This document shows, one piece after another, positions 1 through 5,974 of a DNA stretch of 6,012 bases. The position numbers were made by a program, and so were the translations under genes. Below the pieces are notes generated by a model. It was not told where the DNA came from and ran no database searches. It worked only from the letters and a program-made list of their open reading frames with translations. The DNA lies in the NCBI GenBank assembly GCA_031426435.1, contig JANPLH010000234.1:1-6012 (forward strand), read 5' to 3'. Origin of the DNA: UBA6168 sp031426435. GTDB lineage: Bacteria; Bacteroidota; Bacteroidia; Chitinophagales; Saprospiraceae. How positions within the stretch are numbered: position 1 is the stretch's first letter; each line of letters opens with the position of its first letter.

Positions 1-401
1 GCCCAAAGGTTACCCTCGGCAAGGCTGGCATCATAGAGTTGAAGGATGTCGTAGGTGGTGCCGACGATGCGGTAATTCCGATAGCTGTCACCGAGGGAGA
101 GCGGCACGGCCTGCTTGATGAGCGGGTGCTTTGGGTTGAGAAACGCCTTTGATTTTTCTACCGGTACATTGCCAGTGGGATTGTCCACATGGTACATGGC
201 GCAGAGAATCATCTGGAGGGGGCTTCCCTTGGCTCCTAAAACGAGGTCCACCCCGGCCAGGTTCTTGTTGAACCGCTCCTCGATTTGGTGATTGAGGTTG
301 AGCAGCAATGAAATCAGCCCCACCCCCAGCGCAAAGAGGATGAGCGAAAGTGCCATATTCAATGGCTTATTTATCAGGTTTTTCCAACTGAGTTTTAGCA
401 T
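1..401 (-). CDS. ABC transporter permease, FtsX/MacB type (N-terminal part, runs off the left edge)
   Basis: The first 133 codons of a membrane permease are visible; the rest lies outside the window. The protein opens with MLKLSWKNLINKPLN, an amphipathic start typical of FtsX/MacB-type permeases. A hydrophobic helix follows at about residues 14-36, then an extracytoplasmic segment containing GVDLVLGAKGSPLQ (residues 50-63) and YHVDNPTGN (70-78). That wording belongs to the MacB-like periplasmic core domain of the COG0577 permeases. Such proteins sit in the inner membrane and normally work with a LolD/MacB-like ATPase to move lipoproteins or other molecules, or to transmit force across the membrane; the substrate cannot be told here. 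The ATG at 399-401 is the only start that opens the long frame: nearby upstream ATGs in the repeat run into stops within a few codons. No Shine-Dalgarno sequence is visible. Tandem hairpins behind dnaE suggest a separate transcription unit, but I could not identify its promoter. Confidence 0.88.
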   Translation of the reverse strand, partial: MLKLSWKNLINKPLNMALSLILFALGVGLISLLLNLNHQIEERFNKNLAGVDLVLGAKGSPLQMILCAMYHVDNPTGNVPVEKSKAFLNPKHPLIKQAVPLSLGDSYRNYRIVGTTYDILQLYDASLAEGNLW

Positions 402-462
402 GGTTTCATTGATTCACTGATTCATGGTTTCATGGACTTATGGCTTCATGGACTCATTGATT
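399..462 (-). repeat. Degenerate 8-bp tandem repeat (8 units) overlapping the permease start codon
   Basis: Read on the minus strand, this stretch divides without gaps into eight octamers that fit the pattern A-R-N-C-M-R-T-G, for example AATCAATG, AGTCCATG (twice) and AAACCATG (twice). The final unit ends in the ATG of the permease gene. Most units end in ATG, and because 8 is not a multiple of 3 these ATGs fall in all frames. Those tested (at 409, 425 and 433) open frames of only three to four codons. The units have diverged from each other, which argues against present-day rapid slippage. Confidence 0.8.
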
Positions 463-488
463 TGAGGGTAGTCAGGGTTATTTGGGAA

Positions 489-513
489 CAAAAAAGCCCG
501 CCGGGGCGAGCTT
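489..513 (-). terminator. Intrinsic terminator downstream of dnaE (distal hairpin)
   Basis: The sequence AAGCCCGCCGGGGCGAGCTT at 494-513 folds into a GC-rich stem: AAGC pairs with GCTT, there is one C/A mismatch, then CGC pairs with GCG around a four-base loop. On the minus strand it is followed directly by six T residues (complement of 490-495). It stands about 90 bases past the dnaE stop codon and ahead of the permease gene, so it fits as the dnaE transcription terminator. Confidence 0.7.
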
Positions 514-520
514 GGTTTTT

Positions 521-541
521 AAAAGAGCGCCCGCTGCTTTT
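521..541 (-). terminator. Second terminator-like hairpin downstream of dnaE (proximal)
   Basis: AAAAG, AGC, a GCCC loop, GCT, one bulged G, then CTTTT form a symmetric stem-loop that RNA polymerase leaving dnaE meets before the hairpin at 494-513. Its T tract is part of the stem (CTTTT) and is followed by A residues, so it is weaker than its neighbour. It may act as a pause or backup signal, or in the opposite direction. Confidence 0.4.
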
Positions 542-603
542 GCGGCATTGTGCGGTTGGGCAAAGCTACAATTTATAATGTTGCTCTTCATACGTTGGCT
601 AAC

Positions 604-3600
604 TTACCCCACTGCACACTCCACCCCCAGCCCTTTCACCGCCGCCACCAAATCATTGCTCACGTTCACCTTCTTCGCCTTGCTCGTAAACGAAAGGGTC
701 GTCTTGTTGTCAAAATCCAGGAGTGTCATTTTCAACTGCTGCTGCCCCTTGTGTTCCTTGCAAAGTGCTTCCAGTTGGTCAATCAGCGTGGGAGTGAGGT
801 CGGCCACGTTGAGCTTGAGGGTAAGGGACTTGACAATGTTCTTCCCGGCGTTTTCGAGGAGCGTCACCTCCTTTACTTTTAGGCTGAACTCATCGTCACG
901 CCCCCAACGGGCCTCGTAATTACCCGTGATGAAGACGCAATTGCCCTGCTCAAAGAAGCCCTTGAACTTCATGTAATCGTCGCTAAAAAGGCTGAGTTCC
1001 AGCGTACCGTGGTAGTCTTGCAGCACGAAAGTGCCATAGCCCGTTCCCTTCTGGCTCACCTTGTGGATGGACTTCACCACGATGCCCGCTACCTTCACAG
1101 GTTGGCCTTTTTTCTCCTCCAAATCCTCCAAAGTGCAGGTGATGAAGTTCTCCATCTCCATGCGGTAGTCGTCCAAGGGGTGGCCGGAGATGTAGATGCC
1201 CGTCACCTCCTTTTCCCGCTCTAATTTTTCGATGAGGCTCCATTGGTTGCACTTGGGCGGCTCCGGCTCGGCGATATCCATGGCGGCGCTGTCGTTACCG
1301 AAGAGCGACATGGCAGCGCTGGCCTGCCGCTCCTGCCAGGCCGTGCCGAAATGCAGCACCTGCTCGATGAAGCTATCGTATTTTCCAGCCGAGGGCGGGG
1401 CAAAAAACTGCGCTCGGTGGCCGATGCCTTTTTCCTTGTCCTCAAAACAATCAAAAGCACCGCCCAGCACGAGGCTTTCCAGCACTTTTTTGTTGGCGGA
1501 CTTGGTGTCCAGTCGTTTCACAAAATCATAAATTGACTTGAACGAGCCCCGTTTGTCCCGCTCCTTCAGAATATCTTCCACTGGTCCCTCTCCCACGCCT
1601 TTGAGGGCGCTCATGCCGAATCGGATTTGCCCAGCCTTGTTCGAGGTGAAATCGGAGACCGACTCGTTGATGTCGGGGCCGAGCACAGGCACGTTCATGC
1701 GGTTGCATTCTTGCAGCAGCTTGGTGATGCCCGTGATATCACTCTTGTTGTTGGAGAGCACCGCCGCCATGAACTCTGACGGATAATTTGCCTTCAAATA
1801 CGCTGTCTGGAAACCCAACAGGGCATAGCAGGTCGAGTGGCTTTTGTTGAAAGCGTACATGGCGAAGGCTTCCCAGTCCCGCCAGATTTTTGCGCAGACT
1901 TTTTCGGGGTGGCCGTTTTTCTTGCAGCCGTCCATGAACTTGTCGAACATCTTGTCCAGCACCGACTTCTGCTTTTTCCCCATTGCCTTCCGCAGCACGT
2001 CGGCCTCGCCCTTCGTGAAGCTCGCCAGTTTTTGCGACAGCAACATTACCTGCTCCTGATAGACAGTGATGCCGTAAGTTTGCTTCAGGTACTCCTCCAT
2101 TTCCGGCAGGTCATAGCTGATTTCTTGCCTGCCATGTTTTCTTGCGATAAAATCGGGGATATACGCCAGCGGGCCGGGTCGGTACAAAGCGTTCATGGCG
2201 ATGAGGTCGTCAAACGTCGTCGGCTTTAGGTCCTTCATGTACTTCTGCATCCCCGCACTTTCATACTGGAAAATGGCGACCGTCTCCCCTTTTTGGAACA
2301 ACTCATAAGTCTTCACATCGTCGAGCGGGATGGTGTCAATATCAATTTTCACCCCATGCACCAGTTCTATGATTTTGACGGCGTCGTCAATGATGGTCAA
2401 AGTGCGGAGTCCCAAGAAGTCCATTTTGAGTAGGCCCGCCGACTCGGCCACACTGTTGTCGAATTGGCTGACGAGCAGTTCGCTGTCCTTCGCCACCGTC
2501 ACTGGCACGTACTTCGTGATGTCGTCCGGCGTGATGATGACCCCACAGGCGTGGATGCCCGTGTTGCGCACCGAGCCTTCGAGCTTTCGGGCGGTCTGAA
2601 TCATGTCGCCAATTTGGTCGTTGGCGTTGGCCAATACCCTGAATTTCAGCGCTTTGTCAACATCGTCGGCGGAGTTAAACTTATCCCTAAGCTCATTTTC
2701 TGGCGTAGCCAAAACATCTTTTAGCGTCGTGCCGAGCTGCTGTGGGAAGCTCTTGGCCACCTTGTCCACCTCGCCGAGCGGCACGTTCATCACCCGGCCC
2801 ACATCCCGCAAGCTCGACTTGGCGGCCATCGTGCCATAGGTCACTATCTGGGCGACCTGCATCCGGCCGTATTTGTTCACTACGTAATCAATGACCTTGT
2901 CACGGCCCCGGTCGTCGAAGTCAATATCAATATCGGGCATGCTCACCCGCTCCGGGTTGAGGAAGCGCTCAAAAAGCAGGTCGTACTTGATGGGGTCCAC
3001 GTTGGTGATACCCGTACAGTAGGCTACTGCCGAACCCGCTGCCGAGCCCCGGCCCGGCCCAACGCTCACACCCATTTTGCGGGCAGTGCTGGTGAAGTCC
3101 TGCACGATGAGGAAGTAGCCGGGGTAGCCGCTGTTTTTGATGACGTTCAGTTCGAAGTTCAGGCGCTCCTCGGTGGCGGCATCAATGCTGCCGTAACGTT
3201 TTTGGGCGCCCTCAAAAGTAAGGTGGCGCAAATAGTCGTCCTGGGTATCGAAGCCTGCTGGCACAGGGAAGGCGGGCAGGAGCACGTCCCGCACGAGTTC
3301 CAGCGGTTCTATTTTGTCGTAAATCTCTTGGGTAAAATCAACCGCTTGCGGCACGTCACCAAAGAGGCGGTTCATTTCATCCTGCGTCTTGAAGTAAAAA
3401 TCGGAGGACGGGAAGCGGAAGCGCTTTTCGTCATTGAGCAGGCTGTTGGTGTTCACGCAGAGCAGGATGTCATGCGGCATGGAGTCCTCCTCCTCGATGT
3501 AGTGGCTGTCATTGGTGCAAATGACCTTGAGGTCGTACTTTTTTGCGAAGCCCAACAGCACCTGGTTAACGTCCTCCTGGCTAACGCCTGTTTGATCAAT

Positions 3601-4161
3601 ATTGTCCATACCCCGGTGGCGCTGGAGTTCGATGTAGTAGTCGTCTTTGCCGAAAAGGTCGAGCCACCATTTGAGCATTTCTTCGGCCCGCTCGGCACCG
3701 TGGTGGAGGATGGTCTGCGGTATTTCCGCCCCGATGCAGCAGCTTGTGGCAATGAGGCCCTCGCTATATTGCGCCAGCAGTTCCTTGTCAATGCGGGGGT
3801 ATTTACCATAAAGTCCCTCGATGAAACCGAGCGAGCAGAGCTTCGATAGGTTCTCGTAGCCCGTGCGGTTCTTGGCCAACAGGAGCTGGTGATGCCGAAC
3901 GTCCTCTTCGTTTTTGCTCCGCAAAAACTGCTTTTTGTGGCGATCCTTCACGAGGTAAAACTCGCAGCCGACGATGGCTTTCAGCCCCCGTTTATTGGCA
4001 GCGTTCACGAATTCGAAGGCCCCGAACATATTGCCGTGGTCAGTCAGGGCGACGGCTTTCTGGCCGTCCCGCACGGCCTTGTCCATCATCTTGCCGATGT
4101 CGGAGGCTCCGTCGAGCAGGGAGTATTGGGTATGGCAATGGAGGTGGCAGAAGCTGGGCAT
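604..4161 (-). CDS. dnaE: DNA polymerase III subunit alpha (replicative polymerase)
   Basis: This is the catalytic subunit of the chromosomal replicase, a C-family polymerase that extends primed DNA in the cytoplasm together with the beta clamp and clamp loader. The 1185 residues are close to the family norm (about 1160 in E. coli). The N-terminal PHP domain begins HLHCHTQYSLLDG (residues 6-18) and continues through TDHG (40-43), GCEFY (65-69), HHQLLLAKN (90-98), SCCIGAE (140-146) and TNDSHY (216-221). The palm domain has GPGRGSAAGS (368-377) and the catalytic PDIDIDFDD (409-417). KMDFLGLRTLT (579-589) carries the third catalytic aspartate, D581. A tandem helix-hairpin-helix region, an SLFG motif that may bind the clamp (952-955) and an OB fold (about 1022-1100) follow. 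The start at 4161 was chosen because the family begins just before HLHxHT. An in-frame ATG at 4236 would add 25 residues made partly from repeat DNA. No frame disruption is seen. Confidence 0.97.
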   Translation of the reverse strand: MPSFCHLHCHTQYSLLDGASDIGKMMDKAVRDGQKAVALTDHGNMFGAFEFVNAANKRGLKAIVGCEFYLVKDRHKKQFLRSKNEEDVRHHQLLLAKNRTGYENLSKLCSLGFIEGLYGKYPRIDKELLAQYSEGLIATSCCIGAEIPQTILHHGAERAEEMLKWWLDLFGKDDYYIELQRHRGMDNIDQTGVSQEDVNQVLLGFAKKYDLKVICTNDSHYIEEEDSMPHDILLCVNTNSLLNDEKRFRFPSSDFYFKTQDEMNRLFGDVPQAVDFTQEIYDKIEPLELVRDVLLPAFPVPAGFDTQDDYLRHLTFEGAQKRYGSIDAATEERLNFELNVIKNSGYPGYFLIVQDFTSTARKMGVSVGPGRGSAAGSAVAYCTGITNVDPIKYDLLFERFLNPERVSMPDIDIDFDDRGRDKVIDYVVNKYGRMQVAQIVTYGTMAAKSSLRDVGRVMNVPLGEVDKVAKSFPQQLGTTLKDVLATPENELRDKFNSADDVDKALKFRVLANANDQIGDMIQTARKLEGSVRNTGIHACGVIITPDDITKYVPVTVAKDSELLVSQFDNSVAESAGLLKMDFLGLRTLTIIDDAVKIIELVHGVKIDIDTIPLDDVKTYELFQKGETVAIFQYESAGMQKYMKDLKPTTFDDLIAMNALYRPGPLAYIPDFIARKHGRQEISYDLPEMEEYLKQTYGITVYQEQVMLLSQKLASFTKGEADVLRKAMGKKQKSVLDKMFDKFMDGCKKNGHPEKVCAKIWRDWEAFAMYAFNKSHSTCYALLGFQTAYLKANYPSEFMAAVLSNNKSDITGITKLLQECNRMNVPVLGPDINESVSDFTSNKAGQIRFGMSALKGVGEGPVEDILKERDKRGSFKSIYDFVKRLDTKSANKKVLESLVLGGAFDCFEDKEKGIGHRAQFFAPPSAGKYDSFIEQVLHFGTAWQERQASAAMSLFGNDSAAMDIAEPEPPKCNQWSLIEKLEREKEVTGIYISGHPLDDYRMEMENFITCTLEDLEEKKGQPVKVAGIVVKSIHKVSQKGTGYGTFVLQDYHGTLELSLFSDDYMKFKGFFEQGNCVFITGNYEARWGRDDEFSLKVKEVTLLENAGKNIVKSLTLKLNVADLTPTLIDQLEALCKEHKGQQQLKMTLLDFDNKTTLSFTSKAKKVNVSNDLVAAVKGLGVECAVG

Positions 4162-4168
4162 GTGAAAA

Positions 4169-4253
4169 AAGGATTGAAGAAGCCAAGGATTGTGGTTAGA
4201 ATGGAGCCGCTGGATTTTTTTCAATCCTTCTTCCATTCAATCCTTCAATCCTT
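4169..4253. repeat. Inverted pair of 8-bp-periodic repeat arrays forming a hairpin in the dnaE leader
   Basis: The octamer AAGGATTG occurs on the plus strand at 4169-4176 and 4185-4192, separated by a variant unit. On the minus strand it occurs at 4222-4229, 4238-4245 and 4246-4253, with the variant AATGGAAG at 4230-4237. The two arrays face each other across 29 bases. In the dnaE transcript they can pair: two perfect 8-bp stems flank a mostly unpaired 8-by-8 internal region. The hairpin foot ends seven bases before the ATG at 4161. If translation instead began at 4236, most of this structure would be coding. Confidence 0.8.
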
Positions 4254-4260
4254 TCGATTG

Positions 4261-4268
4261 CGAAGGTA
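4261..4268 (-). promoter_or_regulatory. Candidate dnaE promoter, -7 box TACCTTCG
   Basis: TACCTTCG on the minus strand differs by one base from the Bacteroidota -7 consensus TAnnTTTG and is followed by CA, as is common there. No convincing -33 TTG is seen at the usual spacing. Transcription would begin near 4256, giving a leader of roughly 95 bases to the ATG at 4161, or about 20 to the ATG at 4236. A nearly identical box, TACCTTCGC, precedes the next gene upstream (4677-4684). Confidence 0.45.
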
Positions 4269-4321
4269 GAACAATTCAAACTGGCTACCGGGTTGCAGCA
4301 ATGCAGAAGTTTTCAACAAGA

Positions 4322-4660
4322 TCAAAGCAGAACCTCCACTACTTTCCTATTAAACCCCGTTAAATCTACTGTCATATCAAACCCATCTTCCTGAATATCA
4401 GCTAGAAACGTTTTGTAAAAATCAGGGTAAATTCGTTTGACCAGTTCTACCGGATAAATTTCCATGCAGAGGGCCAAAGCTAATTGCAAGCCGCCCTTCT
4501 CATCGTCGCCCCAGCCTAAGCCACGCAGGGAATGGGTTTTTATTTTTAGGCTTTTGTCCAGTTTTAAGATGGTGTTGTTGAGCCAGACTTTGCTCTCGAA
4601 AGTTAAGTATGTGGAGCGGACTCCCCGAATCCGGATGGTGTGTATAAGTAGTTTTTTCAC
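4322..4660 (-). CDS. Small uncharacterised protein resembling DUF6166
   Basis: A 112-residue protein with no signal peptide or membrane segment. The core, HSLRGLGWGDDEKGGLQLALA (residues 43-63), resembles the DUF6166 hallmark HSPxGFxWGYGGSGPAQLALA. It is preceded by an RGVRSTYLTF stretch (12-21) and followed by a region like the family's tyrosine-rich helix (YPDFYKTFL, 78-86). DUF6166 proteins have no established function and are often met in accessory or mobile DNA. The glycine-rich centre here is altered (GDDEKGG), so this is a divergent member at best. The GTG at 4658-4660 is preferred because AGGAAA stands nine bases ahead of it and the alignment begins there; the ATG at 4690 would give 122 residues but would include the promoter-like box. 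GC content is about 43% by hand count, against about 57% in a sampled line of dnaE, which hints at separate ancestry. It sits 76 bases from the ACMSD gene, and no terminator is evident on either side. Confidence 0.65.
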   Translation of the reverse strand: MKKLLIHTIRIRGVRSTYLTFESKVWLNNTILKLDKSLKIKTHSLRGLGWGDDEKGGLQLALALCMEIYPVELVKRIYPDFYKTFLADIQEDGFDMTVDLTGFNRKVVEVLL

Positions 4661-4669
4661 AGTATTTCG

Positions 4670-4675
4670 TTTCCT
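4670..4675 (-). promoter_or_regulatory. Shine-Dalgarno-like AGGAAA supporting the GTG start at 4660
   Basis: AGGAAA on the minus strand lies nine bases upstream of the GTG, a usable spacing, and the other minus-strand genes lack any such site ahead of the starts chosen here. It sits so close to the box at 4677-4684 that a transcript from that box might begin inside it. The ribosome site and the promoter may therefore not both be real. Confidence 0.4.
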
Positions 4676-4676
4676 G

Positions 4677-4684
4677 CGAAGGTA
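4677..4684 (-). promoter_or_regulatory. Candidate promoter of the DUF6166-like gene, -7 box TACCTTCG
   Basis: TACCTTCG followed by CA matches the box ahead of dnaE and is one base from TAnnTTTG. A TTTTG lies about 24 bases upstream on the minus strand, slightly far for a -33 element. A start near 4672 would leave a leader of about a dozen bases before the GTG. Confidence 0.45.
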
Positions 4685-4736
4685 AATCATCCATGTTAGA
4701 TGAAAAAACAAAACACTTGAGATTTTCAGCCGACGC

Positions 4737-5744
4737 TTACAAAAACTTCCCCACCTCCAAATCCAACCAATTCTGCGTGTTTTTCCAAAAAATCTTCTCA
4801 ATGACCGCCTGCGGCAAATCGGACTCCTCGATGAACTTCCCAATCTCCAAATCGCCGAGTGGGAAGGGGTAATCGGAACCGAGGGTCACTTTGTCCTCGC
4901 CGACCATGTCCAGCACGTATTTCAGCATGGGCAGGTCGTGGGTGATGCCGTCCACCCAGAATTTGCCGAGGTAATGGCGTGGGTTCACGGGGTTGTCCAA
5001 AGCCACGAGGTCAGGGCGGCAATTGAAGCCATGCTCGATGCGCCCGATGGTGGGCAGGAACGAGCCACCTGCATGGGCGAAGCAGCAGCGCAGCCCTGGC
5101 AATTTTTCAAAAACACCACTGAAAATCATGGAGCAGATGGCCCGGCTCGTCTCGGCAGGCATACCCACCAGCCACGGCAGCCAATATTTTTGGATATGCT
5201 TTTCGCCCATCATGTTCCAAGGATGTACGAAAAGCGCCATGCCCAAGTCCTGACATGCCTCGAAAATAGGCAGGAACTGGGCTTCGCCGAGGTTCAGGTC
5301 GTTGATGTTGGAGCCGACCTGTACGCCCACCAGACCGATGTCCTTGCAGCGTTGCAACTCCTTGATAGACAGCTCGGTATCCTGCATGGGCAGGGTGCCG
5401 AGACCAATGTAATGCCGTGGTTTTTCGGCCACCAACTCGGCAATATGGTCGTTGAGGAAGCGGGAAATGTCGAGTGTATCGGCGGGCTTGGCACAGTAAC
5501 TGAACAGCACGGGAATGGTGCAAACGACCTGCACCTGCGTTCCGTGCGTTGCGTATTCCTCGATGCGCAGGTCGGCGTCCCAGCAGTTTTGTTCCACCCT
5601 TCGGAAAAAAGTGGTGCCCTTCATCATATCAGCATAGCCCGGTTGGTTGTGCTCCAAGTGGATGAAGCCGTCATAGCCGAATTTGTCCGCCCAGCGGGGC
5701 AGGAGGGCAGGCATGATATGGGTGTGCATGTCGATTTTCAGCAT
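4737..5744 (-). CDS. acmsd: 2-amino-3-carboxymuconate-6-semialdehyde decarboxylase (ACMSD, EC 4.1.1.45)
   Basis: This cytosolic zinc enzyme of the amidohydrolase superfamily (PF04909) removes CO2 from 2-amino-3-carboxymuconate semialdehyde, made from 3-hydroxyanthranilate. That directs tryptophan carbon to 2-aminomuconate and onward catabolism instead of quinolinate and NAD. The 335 residues match the human enzyme (336) along the full length: ENCWD-like QNCWD (52-56), GLGTLPMQ (114-121), KYWLPWLVGMPAET (186-199), CSMIFSGVFEK (204-214) and GSDYPFPLG (289-297). Expected metal ligands are present: H7 and H9 in DMHTH, H174 in FVHPW and D291. H224 in FAHAGG corresponds to the catalytic histidine, and R48, R235 and R243 to substrate-binding arginines. 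The start is fixed by the family's immediate KIDxHxH opening. No ribosome site is seen. A TAGTTTTG box and inverted repeats lie just upstream, suggesting its own regulated promoter. No other kynurenine-pathway gene is in the window. Confidence 0.95.
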   Translation of the reverse strand: MLKIDMHTHIMPALLPRWADKFGYDGFIHLEHNQPGYADMMKGTTFFRRVEQNCWDADLRIEEYATHGTQVQVVCTIPVLFSYCAKPADTLDISRFLNDHIAELVAEKPRHYIGLGTLPMQDTELSIKELQRCKDIGLVGVQVGSNINDLNLGEAQFLPIFEACQDLGMALFVHPWNMMGEKHIQKYWLPWLVGMPAETSRAICSMIFSGVFEKLPGLRCCFAHAGGSFLPTIGRIEHGFNCRPDLVALDNPVNPRHYLGKFWVDGITHDLPMLKYVLDMVGEDKVTLGSDYPFPLGDLEIGKFIEESDLPQAVIEKIFWKNTQNWLDLEVGKFL

Positions 5745-5757
5745 GGGTATGATTTTT

Positions 5758-5820
5758 GGACAAAACTATCGGTTTAAGTTGTCCGATTGGGTATTTTTGT
5801 AAAAATCTGGGACTTAAACC
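5758..5820. promoter_or_regulatory. Nested inverted repeats over the ACMSD promoter (operator candidate)
   Basis: A perfect 9-bp inverted repeat, GGTTTAAGT (5771-5779) and ACTTAAACC (5812-5820), encloses 32 bases that contain a second symmetric element, ATTTTT-GT-AAAAAT (5793-5806). Two shorter inverted repeats overlap the -7 box itself: GGACAA (5758-5763) with TTGTCC (5779-5784), and ATCGG (5768-5772) with CCGAT (5783-5787). Arms over and just upstream of a promoter are the usual layout for a dimeric regulator. No regulator gene is visible to pair with it. Confidence 0.5.
5761..5768 (-). promoter_or_regulatory. ACMSD promoter, -7 box TAGTTTTG
   Basis: TAGTTTTG on the minus strand is an exact match to the Bacteroidota -7 consensus TAnnTTTG. 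It is placed to start transcription around 5756, about a dozen bases before the ATG at 5744. A -33 TTG at standard distance is not evident, which could mean that an activator is needed. Confidence 0.6.
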
Positions 5821-5885
5821 TCTTCACTCACCCTTTAATTGAGCTTTTTTGAACCACTCTCGAATGCCTTGGTGCTTCGATTTTT

Positions 5886-5966
5886 TTCTTGCACCGCTAC
5901 CAAGAATTTCTGCCTTAAAATAAATCTAATTATTTTCTAATTGCTTTTTAAGCAGATATTGGCCAA
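5886..5966. other. AT-rich intergenic DNA with small inverted and direct repeats
   Basis: I found no gene in 5745-6012. This right-hand part holds TTCTTG (5886-5891) facing CAAGAA (5901-5906) across nine bases, a TGCTT-TTT-AAGCA stem (5942-5954), the palindrome TTGGCCAA (5959-5966), and TCTAATT at 5925-5931 and 5936-5942. A third TCTAATT at 5973-5979 overlaps the rightward promoter. Some of these may bind regulators of the gene to the right; in AT-rich DNA, short symmetries also arise by chance. Confidence 0.35.
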
Positions 5967-5974
5967 AGTGGTTC

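Noticed and set aside
399..462. Considered as an active phase-variation tract for the permease
   Set aside because: The units have diverged from each other and the working start lies in the last one, so slippage would not switch the reading frame. An effect on the leader remains possible and is listed as a finding.
482..919. A 145-codon plus-strand frame across the dnaE terminators and 3' end
   Set aside because: It is antisense to the dnaE C terminus, crosses the terminator hairpins, and has no recognisable domain.
3202..3849. A 215-codon open frame on the plus strand, antisense to dnaE
   Set aside because: It lies wholly within the strongly conserved PHP-encoding part of dnaE, its translation resembles no family I know, and moderately GC-rich coding DNA often leaves such antisense frames open.
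4169..4253. Considered as a CRISPR array or insertion-sequence end
   Set aside because: The units are 8 bp with no spacers, and there is no transposase, target duplication or cas gene. It is a short-period repeat with an inverted arrangement.
4661..4736. A terminator between ACMSD and the DUF6166-like gene
   Set aside because: The stretch is T-rich on the minus strand, but I could not find a stable GC-rich stem ahead of the T run.
4661..4843. Extension of the DUF6166-like gene upstream to an ATG at 4843 (173 aa)
   Set aside because: The added part overlaps the ACMSD coding region in another frame, is rich in arginine and tryptophan like a shadow frame, and shows no family similarity; the GTG at 4660 has a ribosome-site-like AGGAAA.
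4938..5777. A 279-codon plus-strand frame antisense to the ACMSD gene
   Set aside because: The minus-strand product is an unmistakable full-length ACMSD. The antisense translation shows no recognisable domain.
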